Origin: Anaerolineae bacterium
GTDB lineage: Bacteria; Chloroflexota; Anaerolineae; JAFGEY01
Length of the DNA stretch: 12,964 nt
Assembly (NCBI GenBank): GCA_016929205.1
Contig: JAFGJF010000447.1
Coordinates: 1 to 12,964, forward strand
Direction of reading: 5' to 3'
In this document: one piece after another, positions 6,885 through 12,964 of the stretch
Position numbering within the stretch: position 1 is the first letter of the stretch
Layout: each line of letters begins with the position of its first letter
Made by a program: the position numbers and the translations under genes
Notes under the pieces: model-generated
What the model was told of the DNA's origin: nothing
Database searches by the model: none
The model's input: only the letters and a program-made list of their open reading frames with translations

Positions 6885-8647
6885 GCCAAGAAATCGGAAC
6901 CGTCACCTGGATCAACGGCCCGGTGGTACGTGCGCGTGGCTCCCGGCAGGTCAGCATGCTGGAACTGGTCGAGGTCGGCCAAGAACACCTGGTCGGTGAG
7001 GTGATCGGCCTGGAAGGCGAAATGATCACGATCCAGGTTTACGAGGAGACCTCCGGCATGCATCCCGGAGCGCCGGTCTATGGCACCGGCATGCCGCTTT
7101 CGGTCGAACTGGGGCCGGGCCTGCTGCGCAGCATCTTTGATGGCATTCAACGGCCGCTGCCCATCCTCGAGATGCGCAGTGGTGCGTTTATCGGGCGCGG
7201 CATTCAACTGACACCGCTCTACCGTGGCGACCGCTGGCATTTTACTCCTACCGCGCAGGAAGGCGACCAGCTTGTCGGCGGGGCCGTTTTAGGAACCGTT
7301 CCCGAGACGCCGGCTCTTGAACACCGGATCATGGTTCCGCCGGATGTGGAAGGGGAACTGGTGTGGGTGGCGCAGGAGGGAGAATATACCATTGTCGATT
7401 CGATCGCCAAAGTCCAAACGGCAAAGGGCGAGCAGCGCCTGACCATGATGCAGCGTTGGCCTGTGCGTCGCCCGCGTCCCTATGGTGTGCGCCTGGAGCA
7501 TGGCGAACCGCTGATCACGGGTTGGCGGGTGTTGGATACGTTTTTCCCACTCTCGAAAGGGGGTGCCGCCGCGATCCCGGGCGGTTTTGGCGCGGGCAAG
7601 ACGATGACTCAGCAGAGCATTGCCAAGTGGGCCGATGCGCAGGTGGTGGTCTATATCGGCTGCGGCGAGCGCGGCAACGAGATGACCGAAGTGCTGCAAG
7701 ATTTTCCCAATCTGGTTGACCCGCGTACCAATCGCCCGTTGATGGAGCGCACGGTGCTCATTGCCAATACGTCCAATATGCCGGTGGCGGCTCGTGAAGC
7801 GAGTGTCTATACCGGGATCACAATTGCCGAGTATTATCGTGATATGGGATATCACGTGGCCTTGATGGCTGACTCGACCTCACGTTGGGCCGAGGCCCTG
7901 CGCGAGATCTCGGGCCGCCTGGAAGAGATGCCCGCCGAGGAAGGCTACCCTGCTTATCTGGCTGCACGTCTCGCCGAATTCTACGAGCGCGCCGGGTTGA
8001 TCGAAACGTTGAGCGGTAAACAGGGCTCGGTCAGTGTGATTGGTGCAGTTTCACCGCCGGGCGGTGACTTTTCCGAGCCGGTCACCCAGCACACCAAGCG
8101 GTTCATTCGCTGCTTTTGGGCACTGGACAAAGCGCTGGCTTCGGCGCGACACTTTCCGTCTGTAAACTGGCTGGAGAGTTACAGCGAGTACCTGGACTAT
8201 ATGGTTGGCTGGTGGCGTGCCCAGACCGGATTCGACTGGCACAGTATGCGTGCTCAGGCGATGGAACTCTTGAACGAAGAAAGTCGCTTGCAGCAGATCG
8301 TCAAACTGGTCGGGCCAGATGCGCTGCCCGATGAACAGCGGCTGACTTTGGAAACAGCACGTTTGCTTCGAGAGGGTTTTTTGCAGCAAGACGCGTTCGA
8401 TCCTATTGACAACTATTCGACGGTGGAGAAGCAAATCCGTATGCTCGACGCGATCCTGTACTTTCATCAGCGTGCACAGCGTGTCATCGAACGCGGCGCA
8501 TTGATCGTCACCATTCATAACCTGCCGGTGGTCAATACCTTGATCCGCTGCAAAACAACGGTCGCCAACGACCACCTGGAGCAGTTTGATGCGATCCGTC
8601 GCCAGATCGACGAGCAAATGGAACAACTGGAGCAAGAATACAGATGA
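6881..8647 (+). CDS. ntpA: V-type ATPase catalytic subunit A
   Basis: This is the ATP-hydrolysing or synthesising subunit, three copies alternating with B in the head; 588 residues, full length. Order: N-terminal barrel (about 1-75), the A-type bulge insertion (about 110-190), the nucleotide-binding domain, and the C-terminal helical domain. The P-loop is GGFGAGKT (234-241) with Lys240; the usual proline after the first glycine is glycine here. Catalytic Glu263 is in [13 protein letters not shown], and the Walker B strand is [17 protein letters not shown]. The ATG overlaps the E stop (ATGA) with GGGAG upstream, and its own stop overlaps the B start in the same way, so E, A and B are translationally coupled. 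Confidence 0.97.
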   Translation: MSQEIGTVTWINGPVVRARGSRQVSMLELVEVGQEHLVGEVIGLEGEMITIQVYEETSGMHPGAPVYGTGMPLSVELGPGLLRSIFDGIQRPLPILEMRSGAFIGRGIQLTPLYRGDRWHFTPTAQEGDQLVGGAVLGTVPETPALEHRIMVPPDVEGELVWVAQEGEYTIVDSIAKVQTAKGEQRLTMMQRWPVRRPRPYGVRLEHGEPLITGWRVLDTFFPLSKGGAAAIPGGFGAGKTMTQQSIAKWADAQVVVYIGCGERGNEMTEVLQDFPNLVDPRTNRPLMERTVLIANTSNMPVAAREASVYTGITIAEYYRDMGYHVALMADSTSRWAEALREISGRLEEMPAEEGYPAYLAARLAEFYERAGLIETLSGKQGSVSVIGAVSPPGGDFSEPVTQHTKRFIRCFWALDKALASARHFPSVNWLESYSEYLDYMVGWWRAQTGFDWHSMRAQAMELLNEESRLQQIVKLVGPDALPDEQRLTLETARLLREGFLQQDAFDPIDNYSTVEKQIRMLDAILYFHQRAQRVIERGALIVTIHNLPVVNTLIRCKTTVANDHLEQFDAIRRQIDEQMEQLEQEYR

Positions 8648-10059
8648 GCGAGTGGCTAGAGCAAGGTGGGCAAGAAATAATCGGCGTGTCTCGCATAGAA
8701 GGCCCCATTGTCGTGGTCGAAGGCGCGGACAATATCGGCTATGATGAAGTGGCCGAAATCATCGACTCGCAGGGGCGCGTACGGCGGGGCCGTGTACTGG
8801 AGGTCAGCGAGCAAATGGCAGTGGTGGAGGTGTTTGCTGGCACCACGGGGCTGTCGATCTCGGAGACGCGCGTGCGTTTTTTGGGTCATTCGTTGCGCAT
8901 TCCGGTGTCGGAAGAGATGCTGGGCCGTGTGTTCGACGGCCTGGGTGTACCTCTTGACGGTGGTCCGATCCCGCTAGCCGATCGTTACGCCGACGTTAAC
9001 GGCGAGCCGGTCAATCCCACAGCGCGCGTCTACCCGCGCGACACAATCCAGACTGGCATCTCGACGATCGACGGCATGAATACCCTGGTGATGGGGCAAA
9101 AGCTGCCTATCTTTTCCGGCAGTGGTCTGCCTCACGATCAGCTTGCGGCCCAGATCGTGCGCCAGGCCACGCTTGGCGCGCCGGTTGGCGAAACTCAGCA
9201 GGATGCGACGCAGTTTGCCATCGTCTTTACCGCTATGGGCGTCAAACACGACGTGGCGACCTATTTTCGCAATGCGTTTGCTTCCAGCGGTGCGTTGAGC
9301 CGGGTAGCCATGTTTCTCAACCTGGCAGACGATCCGCCGGTGGAGCGCCTGGTGACGCCGCGCGTGGCTCTCACCCTGGCCGAACACCTAGCTTTTACGC
9401 GCGATATGCACGTATTGGTGGTCTTTACCGATATGACCAACTATTGCGAAGCCCTGCGGCAGATTTCCAATATTCGTGGCGAGGTGCCGAGCCGCAAGGG
9501 ATATCCAGGTTACCTGTATAGTGACCTGGCCTCGATTTACGAACGGACAGGACGGATCAAGAGCAGCAAAGGGTCGATTACCCAGATTCCTATTTTGACG
9601 ATGCCCAACGACGATATCACTCACCCCGTGCCTGATCTGACCGGTTACATCACCGAGGGACAGATCGTGCTCAGCCGCGATCTGTTTCAGAAAAATATCT
9701 ACCCACCGGTGTCGGTATTGCCCAGTCTGTCGCGCTTGATGAAGGATGGCATTGGCGAGGGGCGCACTCGCGCGGACCACAGCCATATTTCGGCACAGCT
9801 ATACGCCGCGTACGCCCACGTGCAGGATGTGCGCTCGTTGGCCTCGGTGATTGGCGAGGAAGAACTGTCAACGGTCGACCAGCAGTACCTGGAATTTGGG
9901 CGCACCTTTGAACGCGAATTTGTCAATCAGAGCAGCACTGACAACCGCACCATTGAGCAGACGCTGGCTCTGGCCTGGCGATTGGTGTCGATGCTGCCGC
10001 GCGAAGAGCTGACGCGGCTCGGCCTGGACGAGATCGACCAATATTACGGACGGCTATAA
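8644..10059 (+). CDS. ntpB: V-type ATPase regulatory subunit B
   Basis: This is the non-catalytic head subunit, 471 residues, normal length. It has the alpha/beta-barrel N-terminus ([20 protein letters not shown]), then [18 protein letters not shown] where A has its P-loop; the Gly-Lys-Thr is missing, as expected for B. It also has the [14 protein letters not shown] segment and [20 protein letters not shown] (360-379), in which Arg364 takes the arginine-finger position reaching into the neighbouring A site. Its ATG overlaps the A stop as ATGA. Subunit D follows after four bases. Confidence 0.97.
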   Translation: MSEWLEQGGQEIIGVSRIEGPIVVVEGADNIGYDEVAEIIDSQGRVRRGRVLEVSEQMAVVEVFAGTTGLSISETRVRFLGHSLRIPVSEEMLGRVFDGLGVPLDGGPIPLADRYADVNGEPVNPTARVYPRDTIQTGISTIDGMNTLVMGQKLPIFSGSGLPHDQLAAQIVRQATLGAPVGETQQDATQFAIVFTAMGVKHDVATYFRNAFASSGALSRVAMFLNLADDPPVERLVTPRVALTLAEHLAFTRDMHVLVVFTDMTNYCEALRQISNIRGEVPSRKGYPGYLYSDLASIYERTGRIKSSKGSITQIPILTMPNDDITHPVPDLTGYITEGQIVLSRDLFQKNIYPPVSVLPSLSRLMKDGIGEGRTRADHSHISAQLYAAYAHVQDVRSLASVIGEEELSTVDQQYLEFGRTFEREFVNQSSTDNRTIEQTLALAWRLVSMLPREELTRLGLDEIDQYYGRL

Positions 10060-10063
10060 AGCG

Positions 10064-10801
10064 ATGACACGCATCAACGTTCCTCCTACTCGCAGCAATC
10101 TGCTGCAAATGAAACAAGATCTCAAACTGGCTCAAGAGGGGTTTGAGATCCTGGACAAAAAACGCGAGGTGCTGACCTCAGAGATGGTCCACCTGGCTCA
10201 CGATGCCAGTTTGCTGCAAGAGCAGGTCTGGGAACTGTTGGACAAAGCCTATCGTGCCTTAGAGCGCGCACAGTTGACGATGGGCCGCGAGCGGTTGGAA
10301 TGGGCCGCGCTGGCTGTCAACGAGACGGTCGATATCGAGATTCACACGCACGGCGTGATGGGTGTGCCTATTCCCAGTATCCACGCCGAGGGAAGCCCAC
10401 CTCCGCTGTCGTTCAGCCTGGGCGACACCATGTCCACGCTCGACGAAGCAAGCCTTGCCTTTCGTGAGGTCTTGAGCCGTCTGCCCGAGCTCTCGGAATT
10501 GGTGACCTCGGTGTGGCGGCTGGCTCGTGAGCTGCGCAAAACGCAGAGACGGGTGAACGCTCTACAGTATATTTTTATTCCCAATTACAAAGAGACGGTC
10601 GAGTTTATCGAAGGTGCACTGGAAGAGCGCGACCGGGAAGAGACCTTTCGCCTCAAGCGGCTCAAAACCAAGGCTGCTGGACCTACGATTGGGCCACCGA
10701 CCCGCGAGTACGAGCAACCGTATCGCGACATCGCGGGAGGAAAAGCTCAGGTTTACCGCGATCTGCTGGGGGGTGGTTCCCGCAGTGGGGAGTTTGGCTA
10801 A
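10064..10801 (+). CDS. ntpD: V-type ATPase subunit D (central rotor shaft)
   Basis: Subunit D is the rotating shaft inside the A3B3 head, 245 residues. The typical N-terminus PPTRSNLLQMKQDLKLAQEG and the C-terminal RELRKTQRRVNALQYIFIPN helix form the antiparallel coiled coil, with the segment about 95-125 between. After the conserved KETVEFIEGALEERDREETFRLKRLK there is a tail of about 40 residues, Gly/Pro-rich and probably flexible. Together with the head of the family this makes it longer than many members (about 200-220). The ribosome site before the ATG is weak, consistent with coupling to B four bases upstream. Confidence 0.95.
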   Translation: MTRINVPPTRSNLLQMKQDLKLAQEGFEILDKKREVLTSEMVHLAHDASLLQEQVWELLDKAYRALERAQLTMGRERLEWAALAVNETVDIEIHTHGVMGVPIPSIHAEGSPPPLSFSLGDTMSTLDEASLAFREVLSRLPELSELVTSVWRLARELRKTQRRVNALQYIFIPNYKETVEFIEGALEERDREETFRLKRLKTKAAGPTIGPPTREYEQPYRDIAGGKAQVYRDLLGGGSRSGEFG

Positions 10802-10855
10802 CGCACGGGTTTTGTATATTTATGACAACCCATTCCAACGGAGGGAGGGACATCT

Positions 10856-11326
10856 ATGGCGGCGGATGCCATTCATTCGGCAAATCAGACAGCGATCTTT
10901 CGCCACATCTTGGTACCCACAGATGGCTCCGAATCGTCGGTAGCAGCAGGGCAGATGGCCGTGCGGTTGGCGACGGTACACGGGGCGAGGATCACCTTTG
11001 TGTACGTGATTGATGATAGCGTAGTCGATGAACTGGTGCGTGCATCACGGCGTACCGACGCCCAGGTGCGCGACGAGTTAGAGCAAAAAGGATTGCACTA
11101 TCTTCATTATTTGATGCGATTGGCGGCCAGTGCCGGGGTGATGTCCGCGCAGGAAACCCGGTTCGGCAAGCCCTATCACGAAATACATGTCCTGGCCCGA
11201 GAACGCCAGGTCGATCTGATCGTAATGGGACGGGCAAGCCACCCTCGTCCACAGCAGTTGCGCATCGGCGATGTGACCACCCGTGTTCTCGATCACTCGC
11301 CTTGCCCGGTGTTGGTGGTGCAGTAA
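10856..11326 (+). CDS. Universal stress protein, UspA family
   Basis: This is a single-domain universal stress protein of 156 residues, presumed cytoplasmic and dimeric. The N-terminal strand HILVPTDGSESS (17-28) and the C-terminal VLDHSPCPVLVVQ are typical. The ATP-binding motif, usually G-x2-G-x9-G-[S/T], is degraded: GRAS at 125-128 has Ser for the second Gly, and the last pair is Gly138-Asp139. ATP binding is therefore doubtful. A very strong ribosome site (GGAGGGAGGGA, 10840-10850) lies five bases before the ATG. The gene starts 54 bases after subunit D on the same strand with no terminator between, so it is probably co-transcribed; a TATATT at 10815-10820 might give it a weak extra promoter. 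Its role beside the ATPase, perhaps in energy stress, is inference. Confidence 0.93.
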   Translation: MAADAIHSANQTAIFRHILVPTDGSESSVAAGQMAVRLATVHGARITFVYVIDDSVVDELVRASRRTDAQVRDELEQKGLHYLHYLMRLAASAGVMSAQETRFGKPYHEIHVLARERQVDLIVMGRASHPRPQQLRIGDVTTRVLDHSPCPVLVVQ

Positions 11327-11368
11327 TGTGCTGTGTTGAAATGCTTTTGGCCACCTTCTGATCGCTCT

Positions 11369-11393
11369 GGTCTTGATGTCAAGTCCTGGTTTT
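11369..11393 (+). terminator. Weak candidate terminator after the ATPase-Usp transcript
   Basis: GG-T-CTTG, loop ATGT, CAAG-T-CC forms a six-pair stem with one T/T mismatch, followed by TGGTTTT. It lies 43 bases after the Usp stop and is the only hairpin plus T run before the next promoter. The short interrupted stem makes it a weak call. Confidence 0.3.
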
Positions 11394-11456
11394 AAGGATG
11401 ATTACCACCCAAAAGCCTGCCTCGCTCGCCAGAGATCGCTGGTGTATCCCAACCGG

Positions 11457-11466
11457 CCGGATCCGG
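11457..11466. repeat. Perfect 10-bp palindrome just upstream of a promoter
   Basis: CCGGATCCGG is a perfect inverted repeat ending six bases before the -35 hexamer at 11472. Its position would suit a regulator site for the promoter, but it could be chance in this GC-rich stretch. Confidence 0.35.
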
Positions 11467-11471
11467 TGCTG

Positions 11472-11500
11472 TTGACATTCGCGCTCCTTTATAGTACACT
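11472..11500 (+). promoter_or_regulatory. Near-consensus sigma70-type promoter
   Basis: A consensus -35 TTGACA (11472-11477) and a -10 TACACT (11495-11500) are separated by exactly 17 bases. Transcription would start near 11507, giving a leader of about 78 nt before the DUF5990 gene. It marks the DUF5990-protease pair as a transcription unit separate from the ATPase operon. Confidence 0.8.
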
Positions 11501-11584
11501 TTTTTTTGAGGGGTAGACTGGCGAGATATTGTACGTCCCGGATCATGGCTGGATGTGCATCGGATCGTTTCAGAGAGGATAGAG

Positions 11585-12028
11585 ATGGCGACAGAGCCGC
11601 AAGTGACGTTCGAGTTTGAGTGTGTCGATATGCCGGGCGATGTGTTTGGCGAGTGGCATCACGTTCGACTGGGGATCCAGGAAGGCAAAATCGTTGTCGA
11701 CGACGTGCCGGGCAGTGTGCCCAGCGCCGTGTTCCGATTTGTGCTGCGCGTCAAGGCCGGTCCCAAGAATGGTGCCCCCAACTTGCTCGGGCCCCACGCA
11801 CAAGGGAAACCAGGGCAGCGGTTTGTCTACCTGTGCTGGGGCGAGCGGCGTGATAACGTGTGGCACGGATTCCGCCGGGCCAAAGTGCAACTGGGGCACT
11901 TGAGTTGGGATGACATCCAATGCGCTGTCGAATCCGGACAGCCGATCCGGGCCAGGATTTCAATGACGGGCACCAGGGGCGAACCGGTCGCGGCGACCGT
12001 CAAGCCAGAACAGATCGAATGGATCTGA
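11585..12028 (+). CDS. DUF5990 family protein
   Basis: This is a protein of 147 residues with no signal peptide or membrane segment. Family signatures visible: VPGSVPSAVFRF (41-52), LLGPHAQGKPGQRFVYLCWG (67-86), FRRAKVQL (96-103) and the closing VKPEQIEWI. These match my recollection of DUF5990, known mostly from Actinobacteria and allied soil bacteria; its biochemical function is unknown. I chose the ATG at 11585 because GAGAGGATAG lies just upstream and similarity begins right after it; a GTG at 11555 would add ten residues without a ribosome site. It is driven by the promoter at 11472-11500 and precedes the protease gene by 16 bases. Confidence 0.8.
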   Translation: MATEPQVTFEFECVDMPGDVFGEWHHVRLGIQEGKIVVDDVPGSVPSAVFRFVLRVKAGPKNGAPNLLGPHAQGKPGQRFVYLCWGERRDNVWHGFRRAKVQLGHLSWDDIQCAVESGQPIRARISMTGTRGEPVAATVKPEQIEWI

Positions 12029-12044
12029 AATAGGAGGCAGTATT

Positions 12045-12964
12045 GTGAAAAAGCAGTTATGGGGCGATAGCCTTTTGCATCCGGCGTGGGTGGTTGTAGC
12101 GCCATCACTGGATGATCTTGGTACCGGATCGCGCGGGCAAGATCGGGACATCGTGCTCTCTATGTTCTCGCAAGGAAGTGGCGATTCCAGCCGCAAGCCG
12201 GACGAGACGGTTAATGTCCGGCGGCGGCGTCGCAGCGAGCCGGCTGGCCCGGGCGGGCGGGAGCGGGCGGAAGCGCCGCAGCGGCGAAGGTCGAGCGGTC
12301 AAACGCCGCCGCCCCAACCACCGCGAGGAACCGGGCAGCGCCCAAGGCCGCCAACATCGACGCCTGGCGGCATAAGCGGTGGGCAGATGCCCCAGCTTGG
12401 GGGATTGTTTTCTCTGCTCGGTCGCCTGCCGCCTGCCGTGCTGATCGGTCTGGTTGTCTTGTTGTGCATCATTGGGGGTTGTGTCATCATTGTCGTTGGT
12501 CCCAGTAAGCTGCTTGATATGGTCGCCAGCATGCCGACGGCATCAGAGCCGGGCGTTGTGGATTTTGTCGAATCGACGCCGACGGCAGTAACAAGCTCTG
12601 GCCGCGACGCGCCGACGTCTACCTCGGTGCCATTTGTGCCGCCATCCATGTCGACGGAAGGGCAAACGTGGCTGGTCATGATGTACCAGGATGCCGATGA
12701 CAAGATACTGGAACAAGACATCTACCTCGACTTGAACGAGGCCGAACGGGTCGGATCGAGTGACCGGGTGCACATTGTGGCCCAGGTCGACCGGTTCAAT
12801 GCCGGATACCAAGGCGACGGGGACTGGTCCTCGACCAAACGATTTTACATCACCCGGGATGATGACCTGAAGGCAGTAGGCTCACAGCTCGTGGCGGATC
12901 TGGGTGAGGCCAACATGTCCGATGGACAGACCTTGGTCGATTTTGTGACCTGGGCGATGGAGAC
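12045..12964 (+). CDS. Clostripain (C11) family protease, membrane-anchored, 3' end off the window
   Basis: The first 306 codons are present and the frame is open to the window edge. GTG start with AGGAGG (12032-12037) seven bases upstream, 16 bases after the DUF5990 stop. Residues 1-50 are unremarkable. Residues about 50-125 are low-complexity, Arg/Pro/Gly-rich, including five consecutive arginines (59-63), probably disordered and cytoplasmic. About 131-151 is one membrane segment without a signal-peptide cleavage site, then a Ser/Thr/Pro-rich linker (about 165-207). From 209 the C11 peptidase domain begins: WLVMMYQDADD, DLNEAERVGSSDRVHIVAQVDR, KRFYITRDD, then DLGEANMSDGQTLVDFVTWA. The catalytic His and Cys of the family lie beyond the edge, so activity cannot be judged. 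The topology suggests a protease held outside the cell membrane. The substrate is unknown. Confidence 0.88.
   Translation, partial: MKKQLWGDSLLHPAWVVVAPSLDDLGTGSRGQDRDIVLSMFSQGSGDSSRKPDETVNVRRRRRSEPAGPGGRERAEAPQRRRSSGQTPPPQPPRGTGQRPRPPTSTPGGISGGQMPQLGGLFSLLGRLPPAVLIGLVVLLCIIGGCVIIVVGPSKLLDMVASMPTASEPGVVDFVESTPTAVTSSGRDAPTSTSVPFVPPSMSTEGQTWLVMMYQDADDKILEQDIYLDLNEAERVGSSDRVHIVAQVDRFNAGYQGDGDWSSTKRFYITRDDDLKAVGSQLVADLGEANMSDGQTLVDFVTWAME

Noticed and set aside
8051..8635. Open frame of 194 codons on the - strand
   Set aside because: It is antisense to the C-terminal part of subunit A, with no supporting motif or ribosome site.
11555..11584. GTG at 11555 as the start of the DUF5990 protein
   Set aside because: No ribosome site precedes it, and GAGAGGATAG sits correctly before the ATG at 11585 where family similarity begins.
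12112..12375. Open frame of 87 codons on the + strand overlapping the protease
   Set aside because: It is out of frame with the GTG-started protease, which has an AGGAGG site and recognisable C11 sequence; the frame reflects GC-rich low-complexity DNA.

Overview
The window is GC-rich bacterial DNA, dominated by a complete nine-gene V/A-type (vacuolar/archaeal-type) ATPase operon on the + strand (2021-10801). A universal stress protein gene follows it closely. The gene families present (bacterial V-type ATPase with a four-helix K subunit, DUF5990, a membrane-anchored clostripain-like protease, and a kinase with a HELGRP-type H-box) suggest an environmental Chloroflexota/Anaerolineae-like bacterium. 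That assignment is inference from protein style, not a database match.

Layout. Positions 1-62 hold the tail of an unseen + strand transcript, ending in a clean intrinsic terminator. On the - strand lies a two-component pair: an intact OmpR/PhoB-type response regulator (905-1606), then an overlapping sensor kinase gene (117-908) that stops six residues after its phospho-acceptor histidine, so it has no catalytic ATP-binding domain. A 414-base divergent intergenic region (1607-2020) separates this pair from the ATPase operon. It holds a good sigma70-type promoter towards the regulator, a CTTAAG-N5-CTTAAG direct repeat with a third half-site one helical step further on (the classic layout of an OmpR-family operator), an extended -10 towards the ATPase operon, and a leader of about 190 nt with tiny ORFs behind good Shine-Dalgarno sequences.

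The ATPase genes run G/H-like stalk, C, I, K, F, E, A, B, D, with short gaps or ATGA overlaps. A and B form the catalytic head, D, F and C the central shaft, E and G the peripheral stalks, and I and K the membrane ion channel and rotor ring. Ion-site residues in K favour protons over sodium.

Downstream of the stress protein, a separate transcription unit starts at a near-consensus promoter (TTGACA, 17 bp, TACACT; 11472-11500). It encodes a DUF5990 protein and, 16 bases further on, the first 306 codons of a membrane-anchored clostripain (C11) family protease that runs off the right edge.

The points most worth following up are the shared operator between the two-component pair and the ATPase operon, the decapitated kinase, and the tiny leader ORFs.
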